A program made the position numbers and the translations under genes. Positions 8,510 through 16,461 of a stretch of DNA of 64,000 nt are shown here, in pieces. Under the pieces are notes generated by a model. That model saw only the letters and a list, made by a program, of their open reading frames with translations, was not told the origin of the DNA and did not search any database. This DNA comes from Verrucomicrobiaceae bacterium (GTDB taxonomy: Bacteria; Verrucomicrobiota; Verrucomicrobiia; Verrucomicrobiales; Verrucomicrobiaceae): positions 1-64,000 of the forward strand of contig JAIXZA010000137.1 of the NCBI GenBank assembly GCA_027489965.1, read 5' to 3'. Positions within the stretch are counted from its first letter, which is position 1; each line of letters opens with the position of its first letter.

Positions 8510-9253
8510 TTACTTCCCGGCTTGGAGCTGAATCCACTCGCGATGCGCGGCGGGATCTTGCTTGGCCGCAAGCATGATTGCTTGGCCTTCGGTTTTGCCT
8601 TCGGCCCGGAACTTCTGGCAGAGAGCGGCGAACTTGTGGTTCTGCTCGCCCTTGTCCTCGAAAAGGATGGGCTTTGATGCGGAAACCGCGCCGGTCTGGC
8701 TCTCGAACCTGGTAACCGTGTTCTTGAGAGCGGCGTTCTCGGCCCGCAGCGAGGAAATCTCCTTTGCGGCAAGTTCGATCTTCTCTTCCAAAGCGGAGAA
8801 GAACGCATCCTCTTCGGCTTCCTTTTCGGCGAGTTCGATGCTCTTGATGCGAGCTTTGAAATTCAGGTAGTCGCGACGGAGAGCTTCGAATGCGGCACTG
8901 CCGGCTTCACCGCCTGCGGATGCACCGGCACCAGCGCCAGCCATGGCTCCTTCGCCATTTCCATCTCCATCACCCTCGCCCTGGCCTTCGGAAACTTCGT
9001 ATCCCCGGGCGGCGGCTTCGGCCAACACCTGTTCGCGAGTCAAGCCAATTTCCGCGAGCTGTTCGTCTCCGAGATTGGCGAGCTCTTCGAGTTCTTCGTC
9101 GGAAATTTCTTGATCGTGCTCGTTGCCGCCAGCTTGGAGAGCTTCGATTACCTTGCCCTGTTCGGCAATGGTCGCCTGCAAGCCTTGCACTGCGGCCATG
9201 AGTTCTGCGAGCGTGGGCTCCTTAGCGGTCTGGTTTTTGTTTTCGTCAGCCAT
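8510..9253 (-). CDS. Possible nested scaffold protein (internal start)
   Basis: An in-frame ATG at codon 171 of the protease-scaffold gene starts exactly where the protease domain ends (MADENKNQTAKEP). It is preceded by CAACACCCAAAATC, similar to the leader of the gene at 39617. A nested scaffold made this way is known for lambda C/Nu3. The product would be about 247 residues: coiled coil, flexible Gly/Asp linker and basic C-terminus. No strong SD, so this is a suggestion. Confidence 0.4.
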   Translation of the reverse strand: MADENKNQTAKEPTLAELMAAVQGLQATIAEQGKVIEALQAGGNEHDQEISDEELEELANLGDEQLAEIGLTREQVLAEAAARGYEVSEGQGEGDGDGNGEGAMAGAGAGASAGGEAGSAAFEALRRDYLNFKARIKSIELAEKEAEEDAFFSALEEKIELAAKEISSLRAENAALKNTVTRFESQTGAVSASKPILFEDKGEQNHKFAALCQKFRAEGKTEGQAIMLAAKQDPAAHREWIQLQAGK

Positions 9254-9763
9254 GATTTTGGGTGTTGCTTTATTGGATGTGTCAACTTTCTCCGAAAAAA
9301 GACCGTCAGGATTTGCCGCGGGAGCGGTCACGACATCGACGCTCTTGAGTGCAAAACACCGCGCGGCCTTCTTTCCGCCAGCGATCTTCACGCCCTCGCC
9401 TTTGAATGCGGCCGACATCCCGAAACACGTTGGCATCCGCTCGGCTCGTTCGAGCATTTTCGGCGTCTCTTCGTGAGTGGTCAGAAGATGCCAATCACCG
9501 ATCAGCTTTTTCCCAGACAGACGGAAGTTCTCGAGGTAGCCGTTGAGTGCCTCGATCCCGCTCCCGTGATTGAGCTTCACCGGAACTTTTCCTCGTTCTT
9601 TGGCACAACTGAGCATCTGAGTCAGCGTCTCGCCATCGACTTCGAGATCGTGCCCCTCTGCCGTCACGCCTGATGTGATCAACGCGACATCGCGAATCAC
9701 TGCGTTTGCTTTATCGACGTTCCCGCATGAGAACTCGGCGCATTGAAATAAAAGGACATCCAT
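8510..9763 (-). CDS. Prohead protease fused to scaffold
   Basis: 417 residues. The N-terminal half looks like an assemblin-type serine protease: VKLNHGSG supplies a likely catalytic His66, CFGMSAAF a likely Ser117, and SVDVVTAPAANPDGLF is the typical end of the domain. A Glu-rich, coiled-coil scaffold follows, with a Gly/Asp/Ala linker around residues 255-290. An in-frame Met171 (MADENKNQ) could start a scaffold-only product. The start codon lies in a 10-bp hairpin just past a tRNA gene. The protease would cleave scaffold and possibly the motif-bearing proteins upstream. Confidence 0.85.
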   Translation of the reverse strand: MDVLLFQCAEFSCGNVDKANAVIRDVALITSGVTAEGHDLEVDGETLTQMLSCAKERGKVPVKLNHGSGIEALNGYLENFRLSGKKLIGDWHLLTTHEETPKMLERAERMPTCFGMSAAFKGEGVKIAGGKKAARCFALKSVDVVTAPAANPDGLFSEKVDTSNKATPKIMADENKNQTAKEPTLAELMAAVQGLQATIAEQGKVIEALQAGGNEHDQEISDEELEELANLGDEQLAEIGLTREQVLAEAAARGYEVSEGQGEGDGDGNGEGAMAGAGAGASAGGEAGSAAFEALRRDYLNFKARIKSIELAEKEAEEDAFFSALEEKIELAAKEISSLRAENAALKNTVTRFESQTGAVSASKPILFEDKGEQNHKFAALCQKFRAEGKTEGQAIMLAAKQDPAAHREWIQLQAGK

Positions 9764-9780
9764 GCTGATCCATGGATGTC
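9755..9780 (-). promoter_or_regulatory. Hairpin enclosing the protease-scaffold start codon
   Basis: Perfect 10-bp inverted repeat GACATCCATG/CATGGATGTC with a 6-nt loop. The ATG of the protease-scaffold gene lies in the 3' arm on the minus strand. It occupies nearly all of the gap between the tRNA 3' end and the gene, so translation may depend on its opening. Confidence 0.6.
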
Positions 9781-9788
9781 AAAGAAAG

Positions 9789-9865
9789 TGGTGGCGGGAG
9801 TTGGATTTGAACCAACGACCTCAAGGTTATGAATCTTGTGCTCTGCCTGCCTGAGCTATCCCGCG
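9789..9865 (-). tRNA. tRNA-Met (CAT)
   Basis: Complete cloverleaf on the minus strand: acceptor strands CGCGGGA/TCCCGCC, D arm with AGCTCAGGCAGGCAGAGC, anticodon loop TTCATAA (anticodon at 9829-9831), T arm GTTGG-TTCAAAT-CCAAC, and an encoded CCA. The first acceptor pair is C1/C72, unpaired as in initiator tRNAs, but the anticodon stem lacks the three G-C pairs of initiators and carries one A/C mismatch, so it may be an elongator or a tRNA-Ile precursor. It sits inside the late operon between a cargo-like gene and the protease. Confidence 0.9.
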
Positions 9866-9878
9866 ATTTGAAAAGTCA

Positions 9879-10394
9879 CTACACACGCTGGATCGGTTCC
9901 TGTTCAGGAACAATCATCTCGCCGCGTTGCATTTTTGTCAGAATCAACCGACGCCGTTCTTGTTTTCTTGGAAGAACGCTGCCGTAGGCTGCGGCCATCG
10001 TGTTTGGATCCGGCGCACCTTCGTTACCCTGTGGAGCATACTGACCCATGCCATTGCGTGGGCGAGGGTCGGCAAGTTCAATCGACTCCAACTTTGAACA
10101 AAACTTCTTGAGTCGTTCTTTCGTGACGGGCTCAATCGATAGGATCTCGATGGATTTTGAGAACGTCTCTTTCCCATCTCGGTTCTTCGATGAGCTTTCT
10201 GACGCGACTCGATACTTCACCGTGGCTTCTCCGGTTTCTGGAAAATCAATGGGCTTGGGGCGCGAGATGTAGATCGAGGGGTAGTATTTGCTCGATGCAA
10301 CAGATCCAGCTATCGACGGACCACCATAACTCTCTCCGAGATCAAGTTTCTCAGAGAGGGCAATCAGCCGCGATTTATTGCGTAGCGTCAGCAT
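9879..10394 (-). CDS. Repeat-motif structural protein, short member
   Basis: About 171 residues from MLTLRNKSRLIALSEKLDLGE; the track start at 10466 is an upstream extension. The N-terminus carries the recurring basic/hydrophobic motif (RLIALSEKLD) shared with the next two genes upstream. A related KFCSKLESIELADP lies mid-protein (about residue 110), then a Gly/Pro/Asn-rich linker and a basic C-terminus. It lies between polyprotein and protease. Enzymatic function unknown. I infer a virion protein, with the motif acting as a capsid-targeting or cleavage tag. Confidence 0.7.
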   Translation of the reverse strand: MLTLRNKSRLIALSEKLDLGESYGGPSIAGSVASSKYYPSIYISRPKPIDFPETGEATVKYRVASESSSKNRDGKETFSKSIEILSIEPVTKERLKKFCSKLESIELADPRPRNGMGQYAPQGNEGAPDPNTMAAAYGSVLPRKQERRRLILTKMQRGEMIVPEQEPIQRV

Positions 10395-10410
10395 TTTGAA
10401 TCCAAAGCAA

Positions 10411-11166
10411 TCAAACCGGATTGCGACGGAATCCTTTTGCCATTGATGCAGCGGTCGATCGAGCACTTTTGATGTCGGATTCGTACACCGAGATCGCTTC
10501 TCGTTTTCCTGACTCAGGAATCAATTTCCGGGTAGGAGAAACCTTGAATTCTCCATGCATAGTCTTGTTGATTCGAACCGGAGCCATGCGAACCTTTAGC
10601 AACTCTGACGCAGTTCGCGATCCCGAGGAAAGTTCAATGGAGTCCACTTTTTCAGCGAGGAAGATGAGACGCTCGCTCGAATCAAACCGCATCGGCTTCC
10701 GCAGAAGTGCAGCGCCAGCCATTTTGAGAGATTTCCCAAATGAACCGACCCCGCCGACATTGCGGTATGCACCACCGGCTGCATTCATGCCGCCGACAGA
10801 GACGCGCTCCTGAACGCGAGAAGCGCGCTTGATTCGTTTCCCGACGTTTTCCAGACCGTCAGCAACAGCGCCAGATGCTTGCGCTGCGGTGTTTCTGGCT
10901 ACATTCCGGTAAGCCTGAGCAGCCGCTCCTTTTCCGAGGATCTGATCCCCGCCACCGGCCTTCATGATCGCACGGTGGCCGGCATAGCCTGCGCCAACGG
11001 CAGCGGTGGTGCCAACAGCGCCAGCAACGGTTTTGAAGTCACCAGCCCCAGCGGGTTTTCCGTCTTTGGTGTAAAACTTCCCGTCCTCACCGCGATAAAC
11101 GGCGAGTTCAATGGAGTCCACTTTCTCAGCGAGGGAGATCAGACGAATGTGCAGTTTGGTTTTCAT
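10411..11166 (-). CDS. Repeat-motif structural protein with two tags
   Basis: 251 residues from MKTKLHIRLISLAEKVDSIE. The motif occurs at the N-terminus and again near residues 160-180 (RFDSSERLIFLAEKVDSIEL), so the protein looks like two joined modules. Module one has a glycine-rich hydrophobic stretch (VAGAVGTTAAVGAGYAGH). Module two is short and basic with a KLIPESGKREAISVYESD segment. The two copies are also 37/40 identical as DNA, indicating recent internal duplication. Same operon as the polyprotein. Function unknown; probably inside the capsid. Confidence 0.7.
   Translation of the reverse strand: MKTKLHIRLISLAEKVDSIELAVYRGEDGKFYTKDGKPAGAGDFKTVAGAVGTTAAVGAGYAGHRAIMKAGGGDQILGKGAAAQAYRNVARNTAAQASGAVADGLENVGKRIKRASRVQERVSVGGMNAAGGAYRNVGGVGSFGKSLKMAGAALLRKPMRFDSSERLIFLAEKVDSIELSSGSRTASELLKVRMAPVRINKTMHGEFKVSPTRKLIPESGKREAISVYESDIKSARSTAASMAKGFRRNPV
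10632..10671. repeat. Direct repeat copy A encoding the RLIxLAEKVDSIEL tag
   Basis: 40 bp, 37/40 identical to 11106..11145. It encodes the internal tag in the gene at 10411..11166. Confidence 0.85.
11106..11145. repeat. Direct repeat copy B encoding the RLIxLAEKVDSIEL tag
   Basis: 40 bp, 37/40 identical to 10632..10671. It encodes the N-terminal tag of the same gene, just after the start codon. Confidence 0.85.
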
Positions 11167-11221
11167 GAAAATCGTGGTTCTTTGGATTCTGACTGTTCGA
11201 AGGATTCGGCGTGTCAATTAC

Positions 11222-14200
11222 TCACGCCGGTTGAGGAAACGATTTGGGAAGCTTTTTGGGGAACGCCTGAATCACGTTTCCGGCTTTCTTTCTGGCTTCG
11301 GCGCGAGCCATTCGTGTCGCGACCGCCTTTTCTGCTGCCGCGGTGCGATTCAGAACGATTCTCTTAACAGCCCGGGTTTCTCCCATTCGAACACCAGCCG
11401 CCAATGCACCGGCACCGACAAGCGCCGTTGCTGCCGCCCCTGCTCCGATGAGAAGCTTACGCTGGCCGTCTTTCTTTTCATGCCATTCGGCTTGCCTGCG
11501 CATCCTGCGGCGAGAACCTGGCGCAAACACACGGGCCGAACGTCCGCGAGGATCGCGCACATCCCAGCCAGCGTATTCAGCCATCTGGTCCAGTTTGATG
11601 ATCTTGCCTTTGGAAGAAAGACCGAGCGACCCCGCGATTTTGTCCATCGCACGACCCGTTGCGTTCTCAATCTTCTGTCGTCCGAGCCTCACCCGAGCTT
11701 CCGTTTTTTTGACCAGCCGCGCCGTTGGAGTAGTTGGGTTCACCCGAGCATAACGTCGAAGCAAAACGCCTCCTCCAACAGCCCCGGCAATGCTGGCTGT
11801 GGTGACAGCGTTTTGAAACCAACTCTTCTCCCACTCACGCTTCTTTGTGCGTCCTGCAGCGTCTTTCTGCCTTGGAGCTCCGCGAAGTTCATCGAGAGCA
11901 TCGCGAGTCAATCCACCGGTTCGCTGAACGGTCACGCGGGCTTTTTTCGCATCCCGCCATAACGAGTTTGCAAGCTGCGGACTCGAAGCTTTCCACTGCG
12001 ATCCATCTGCGTTCACGTAGGTCATTCCCCGTGCGTATCCTTCGACCGGATCGGCGTATCTTTTCCCGCTCTGCCAACGCGGTTGATCGGAGCGTCCGAG
12101 TTGAATCAGGCGACCTTGCATTGAAAATCTGACCCGCTTTGCAAGCCTCTTGAATGTCGGGAATGTCGTGAGTTGAGCCTTGAGCGATTTCAAAATCCGA
12201 ATGCCCTTGTTCTGGGCACGAACGACGTTTCCAGTCGCGGCCTCCGCTTGCTTTGCGGCCTTGGCTACCCGGTATCCCGCATAGCCAACTCCGGCCCCAG
12301 CGGTCAAAGCGCCGGCACCGATCGCGCGATCACGGTTTTGGCGAGAATCAAATCGGATCGTACGACGTTCTTTGATCGAGAATCGGGTTTTCTTTCCCAT
12401 GTCCTTTCTGAGGTTCCGAATGGAATCCACTTGCTGGCCTTCGTCGGCTCCCTGAGCTGCCCCGACCGCTCCACCGGCAACCGTGCCGATTGCTGCTGTA
12501 ACCGGCAATCCGCCGCGACGAGCTAGTGCTGCGGGACGCCATTGCTTTGCAAGCCCGCGCATCACTCGCTGACCAGCTTTGGTTCGAGAAGCAACAACTC
12601 CGGCTGTCAGACCGGTTGCAGCTCCGACGATGCCGCCGCCAATGGCTGCACGCTTTGTAAATGGAGCTCCTTCATCTTTTCTTGGTTCACCGACAATCCG
12701 AGATCCCACAAGGGCACCACCGCCAACGATTGCTGCTGAAAGCCCAGCCCCGGTTGCGATAGCCTTGCCTGCGCTTTTTAGCGATGTCCCACGCCTGAGT
12801 AACGAAACGCCGCCAAGCAATGCACCAGACGCCGCACCAGACAACGCGGCTCCGACGTAGGGGTTGAGTTGCTTTTTCTCTTTGAACAGAATCACCCGAG
12901 CTTTGCTTTCGCAGTTCCAACGCTTGAGCGCGGCTCCCTTGGGCGTAAGCTTTCCGTCCTTGCTGGTCGGTCCAGAAACCCCGCTCATACGAGCACAGAA
13001 GCTTTTTCGCCGGTTGGCGGCTTTGCTGCCGGGTTTGAGCTTCGACGGATCCTTGGTAACCGGACGTTTCAGGTTGCTTCCGTTCTCACGGTTGTATGCC
13101 TTTCGAGCGCTGTCATTGAGCCCCCCGGTCTTGGCATGGCGCTTTTTGTTGTAGCCGTGGAACGGCTTTTCGAAAGAGATAATCCGTCCAGATGCAGAGA
13201 GCTTGAACTTCCGTTTGACCAGCTTTGCGGCCCCGACCGACGCAACGCCTGCGCCAGCAACGACCGGCAGTGACTCCACTTTTTTGCCCTCACGAGTGCG
13301 TTCTCCGTACGGATCCCTCCCCGACTTCGTTGCCTGACGGATCGCCAACACCCCGCCCGCGCCAGCGGCAGCGCCCGCCGCGGCACGGGTCAGAGTGCGG
13401 CCTCGGCGAGTGATGAGCGCACCCGCGAGAGCTCCAGCGGCACCAGACCGCAAAATGTTTGCATCGCGACGATCAAGATCTTCGTCACGGATCTTCTTTA
13501 CATATCGGTCTCGAGCAACGCGACCGGTGAGCGGAATCCCCGCTTCGTATCCAATCGGACGCTCGAACCGGATCATTCCTTTACTGCGGCTTGAAAACGT
13601 GGTCCGCACCCTGCTTTGAATTTTATGCAATTTTTCAAGAACATTGGGGTTAATTTCTCCAGTCACCGGATCCGATATCACTTTCCCGACGATCTCATCT
13701 TCCATCAGTGTGGCTCCGGCATTGTAGCGAGCTGCGATCCGCGAATACTTGTGCTTTGGATTGAGTTTGTTGGCTAAATACGCGATCGGGCCTCGGCGCG
13801 GAACTTCACGCACAAGAGCCTGCTTTCGATTCAAGATGTAGCGGTTGCCAATTCCCCTGTGAACCTCGACTTCTTCATTTATAGGTCGCTCAAGCTTGAT
13901 GATGCGCCGGCCCTTCACCGCGAGTTGGAATCGAGCGGGAGTGAGGTCCAGCACATTGAGCGACATTGAGACGTTTCCTTTCATGGCCTTGGCGAGATAG
14001 TGGTGACCGTCAACAATCCGGTCGTTTTGGATCAGAATGAACTTGGAGCCCCGACGGGCTTTGAGCTGAACGTGACGACGGCATTCCTTGCAGTCGGCGT
14101 CTTTGACGTTGGCCTTGGCGGTCGAGAGATTGTGCGGATCGGCTTTCGAGATCAGTTCCTTGGCCGTCATGCCATACCACGCGAACTTGGTGTCGGCCTT

Positions 14201-14281
14201 CGCTCCGGTGAATCGCTTCACGGTTTCGCGAACCTCTGCCGGCAGATCTTTCAGTTTTACGTCTTGGATGTAGGCGCTCAT
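11222..14281 (-). CDS. Modular polyprotein with seven recurring tag motifs
   Basis: 1019 residues directly after the portal gene (ATGA overlap). N-terminal ParB/sulfiredoxin-like domain (about 1-118; FILIQNDRIVDGHHYLAKA, then LDLTPARFQ). A tag of the form RFSxxGRxIxL recurs near residues 118-131, 228-241, 358-371, 459-466, 632-644, 718-728 and 886-897. Between tags lie a DUF6321-like domain (about 383-456; AKTGGLNDSARKAYNRENG, ending LKRWNC), glycine-zipper membrane stretches (about 475-610, 652-675 and 825-845), and basic segments. The layout suggests several internal virion or ejected proteins joined in one chain and perhaps cut by the neighbouring protease. No cleavage site is proven. Confidence 0.85.
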   Translation of the reverse strand: MSAYIQDVKLKDLPAEVRETVKRFTGAKADTKFAWYGMTAKELISKADPHNLSTAKANVKDADCKECRRHVQLKARRGSKFILIQNDRIVDGHHYLAKAMKGNVSMSLNVLDLTPARFQLAVKGRRIIKLERPINEEVEVHRGIGNRYILNRKQALVREVPRRGPIAYLANKLNPKHKYSRIAARYNAGATLMEDEIVGKVISDPVTGEINPNVLEKLHKIQSRVRTTFSSRSKGMIRFERPIGYEAGIPLTGRVARDRYVKKIRDEDLDRRDANILRSGAAGALAGALITRRGRTLTRAAAGAAAGAGGVLAIRQATKSGRDPYGERTREGKKVESLPVVAGAGVASVGAAKLVKRKFKLSASGRIISFEKPFHGYNKKRHAKTGGLNDSARKAYNRENGSNLKRPVTKDPSKLKPGSKAANRRKSFCARMSGVSGPTSKDGKLTPKGAALKRWNCESKARVILFKEKKQLNPYVGAALSGAASGALLGGVSLLRRGTSLKSAGKAIATGAGLSAAIVGGGALVGSRIVGEPRKDEGAPFTKRAAIGGGIVGAATGLTAGVVASRTKAGQRVMRGLAKQWRPAALARRGGLPVTAAIGTVAGGAVGAAQGADEGQQVDSIRNLRKDMGKKTRFSIKERRTIRFDSRQNRDRAIGAGALTAGAGVGYAGYRVAKAAKQAEAATGNVVRAQNKGIRILKSLKAQLTTFPTFKRLAKRVRFSMQGRLIQLGRSDQPRWQSGKRYADPVEGYARGMTYVNADGSQWKASSPQLANSLWRDAKKARVTVQRTGGLTRDALDELRGAPRQKDAAGRTKKREWEKSWFQNAVTTASIAGAVGGGVLLRRYARVNPTTPTARLVKKTEARVRLGRQKIENATGRAMDKIAGSLGLSSKGKIIKLDQMAEYAGWDVRDPRGRSARVFAPGSRRRMRRQAEWHEKKDGQRKLLIGAGAAATALVGAGALAAGVRMGETRAVKRIVLNRTAAAEKAVATRMARAEARKKAGNVIQAFPKKLPKSFPQPA

Positions 14282-15999
14282 TTCGATGGTTCTTTCGGTT
14301 GCTGTGCCGCTGCCTTGGCCTGTTTTTGAGCCAGACCGGTTGATTCAGGGATGAGCATCTCCGCTTCTTGTTGGCCGATTCCGTAGATAGCCATCGCGCT
14401 TTCAACCGCGCTGACTCGCTCGATAACGCCTTCGCCGACTTGTGAAATCAAATCCATCAGTGGCTTCAAGTCCTGGGTGTTGTTGATGAGCCCAGGAGGC
14501 GGCGGCTGTGGTGGCGTGTTAGCCGCAGCGAGTTGATCGGATGCCATCGGCCATTGATTGCTCAACATCTCGATTGGCACGTTGTTGGAAGCCGCAGCTT
14601 CTTGGAAGGTCGTCACATCACGGGCTCGCTTACGGGCAACCGTTTCGATGTCTTTTCCGCGCTTCGAAAGAACGTCGGTCATGCTCTCAAGCCCGAGTTG
14701 GATATTCGCGATATCCATCTGACCGGCATAAGTCACATCAGCCGTGATCTGAGATCCGAAGCTCCATTCTCCCGAGACGTAGTTCGGTGTGGCTGGGATG
14801 GATCCCATGGAGATTCCATGTTCGATCACCGCGTTCTTGATCGGATTGAGCATCCGATGCGTCAACAACCCCTGCCAATACTCGAAGGTCCGCTGTGCTT
14901 GCTCAAGCTCAATACGGCTTGTGGCACCGCCCATGATGCTCATGTCGTATCCGAATCCATACGGCAGATCCATGGAGATACAGGCTTCACGGATAAGCAT
15001 CTGGCAGAACGCCATGAACTGACCGCTCGGCCGGGAAGATCCGTTCGCCATGCTGATGTTTTCGCCCTCGCCAAGAACTTGAACACGACCGGGAACAGCT
15101 TCCCACTGCTTACGGCCATCGACGGTTTCGGTATCCCATCCCGAAGATGCCTGATTATTGTAGGGATCTTTGCGGGTGACGAACGCACTCCACATGGACG
15201 CGAACTTGTTGGCTACCTTCTCGAATCCAAAGAGCTCATAGAGATCCCGAACGTGAGGGAGGGCGGTAGCCAGGTAGGTTGTCGGCCGGTATTGGTCCGT
15301 CCTGAAAGGGTCCATCAGGTGCTTGAACACTTCGGGCGAGAACGTTTTCTCGTAGGTGTATTGCGAACTCGTCAGGGAACGCTTGTAAACCCGGTATCCA
15401 AGAACCTCGCCGAAGTCGCCGATTTCGATTCCACGAACCCGGCTGTCCGAGATGTCGGCTTCATCCGGACTTCCAATCCGATCGGCCTCGATAACCTGAA
15501 CCTTGATTTGCCCCTGCACGATCCGCATCAGCGCCCCAACGTCGCCGTCAATCAGCATGGATCGTAGAGACTTCTGGACCAGCTCAAGAAACCGGAATCG
15601 ACCGGTGATGTCGCAACTCTCACACCACTGGTGGAAGTAGTCCTCATACATCTTATCGACATCCTTGTCCCCGGTGTCGGCCTTGTACTCGAGTCGGCCA
15701 ACGACATACTTCGGAATCTTGAGCATGAGCCCTCGGATCAAGCAGATGTCGTTTGCGGCCTGCCGTGCCTCCCACATGAGGCGGATGCCATCTCGGCGGC
15801 TCTGGAAGTTCTCTGGCGATGCATTCCGCTGACGTGATCCCGCCAATGTCCTGTGACCGTTGTTCTTGGCTCCATCGAACGAGAACTCGATGAAGTGTTG
15901 CCGGTTCACAGCACGCTCAAGCGCGAGCTTCGGGCTGACGAATGAAATAATCCGATCGAACCCACGTTCGATTGCCGTGATTTTTGGAGCCTTGTCCAT
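14278..15999 (-). CDS. Portal protein, lambda gpB type
   Basis: 573 residues, the usual length for lambda-family portals. The N-terminal region has SRRDGIRLMWEARQAANDI, matching the conserved early helix of this family. The core shows LRSMLIDGDVGALMRI and VQVIEADRIGSPDE, and the stem region has SRIELEQAQRTFEYWQ. The C-terminus is Pro/Gln-rich. It follows the small joining protein gene with start and stop sharing a base (TGATG-type) and precedes the polyprotein. It forms the dodecameric DNA entry vertex. Confidence 0.93.
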   Translation of the reverse strand: MDKAPKITAIERGFDRIISFVSPKLALERAVNRQHFIEFSFDGAKNNGHRTLAGSRQRNASPENFQSRRDGIRLMWEARQAANDICLIRGLMLKIPKYVVGRLEYKADTGDKDVDKMYEDYFHQWCESCDITGRFRFLELVQKSLRSMLIDGDVGALMRIVQGQIKVQVIEADRIGSPDEADISDSRVRGIEIGDFGEVLGYRVYKRSLTSSQYTYEKTFSPEVFKHLMDPFRTDQYRPTTYLATALPHVRDLYELFGFEKVANKFASMWSAFVTRKDPYNNQASSGWDTETVDGRKQWEAVPGRVQVLGEGENISMANGSSRPSGQFMAFCQMLIREACISMDLPYGFGYDMSIMGGATSRIELEQAQRTFEYWQGLLTHRMLNPIKNAVIEHGISMGSIPATPNYVSGEWSFGSQITADVTYAGQMDIANIQLGLESMTDVLSKRGKDIETVARKRARDVTTFQEAAASNNVPIEMLSNQWPMASDQLAAANTPPQPPPPGLINNTQDLKPLMDLISQVGEGVIERVSAVESAMAIYGIGQQEAEMLIPESTGLAQKQAKAAAQQPKEPSK

Positions 16000-16247
16000 C
16001 AGAACGACAAGCCTCCAAAGTTGGTCGTTCCGTAGTTCTTATGCGCCGGAGAAAGCGAACGCTCGTTCTGCACTCGGACGGCCGCATGAAGTTTGTCACG
16101 CAGTTCGCGGAGATCCTTGGTGTAGCTCTTGCTTCCCACCTGTTGGGCCGAGAACAGGCTTTCCTGTTCCTTCAATGCCGTGATTGCCGCAGCCAACTCA
16201 TCAGAAGTGTAGCTGCGATAGATTTCCTGCCATTCGCTTGACGCCAT
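15999..16247 (-). CDS. gpW-like head-tail joining protein
   Basis: 82 residues, mostly helical (SYTSDELAAAITALKEQE, then SYTKDLRELRDKLHAAVRVQN). Size, composition and position immediately before the portal gene match lambda gpW and DUF6148-like joining proteins. In lambda the order is terminase, W, B; here terminase is 40 kb away. Confidence 0.75.
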   Translation of the reverse strand: MASSEWQEIYRSYTSDELAAAITALKEQESLFSAQQVGSKSYTKDLRELRDKLHAAVRVQNERSLSPAHKNYGTTNFGGLSF

Positions 16248-16292
16248 GCTCCCGCGGCGGTGTCAAAGGTTGACAAGGAAAGACAACTTCGG

Positions 16293-16332
16293 AAAAAAAA
16301 GGCCATCCCGGCTGTGATGCTCAGGATGGCCC
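16293..16332 (-). terminator. Intrinsic terminator after tRNA-like element
   Basis: On the minus strand GGCCATCC/GGATGGCC closes a loop of about 15 nt and is followed by eight T residues. It separates the tRNA-like element and small upstream genes from the portal operon. Confidence 0.85.
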
Positions 16333-16340
16333 TTTGATGA

Positions 16341-16461
16341 GTGCCGCCCCGGACTTGAACCGGGAAGGATATAGTTCGCGCTTCCGCTATGGCCCTCCGA
16401 CGTAACGCGGCTATTATCTCCGCGCATTTCCGCCTGCGTTTGCCAATTCCGCCAGCGGCAC
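16341..16461 (-). tRNA. tRNA-like element, Leu-like, 121 nt, anomalous anticodon arm
   Basis: A perfect 7-bp acceptor stem GTGCCGC/GCGGCAC, a Leu-like D arm (GCGGAATTGGCAAACGC) and a good T arm (CCCGG-TTCAAGT-CCGGG) frame the element. The middle is abnormal. The only good anticodon-type stem is CGCGG/CCGCG with a 9-nt loop AGATAATAG, whose centre TAA would be Leu. About nine extra bases precede it, and a long variable region with ATAG/CTAT follows. No CCA is encoded. It may be a decayed tRNA, an expanded class II tRNA or a tRNA mimic. Confidence 0.6.

Noticed and set aside
14533-15567. 344-aa plus-strand ORF
   Set aside because: Antisense shadow of the portal gene.
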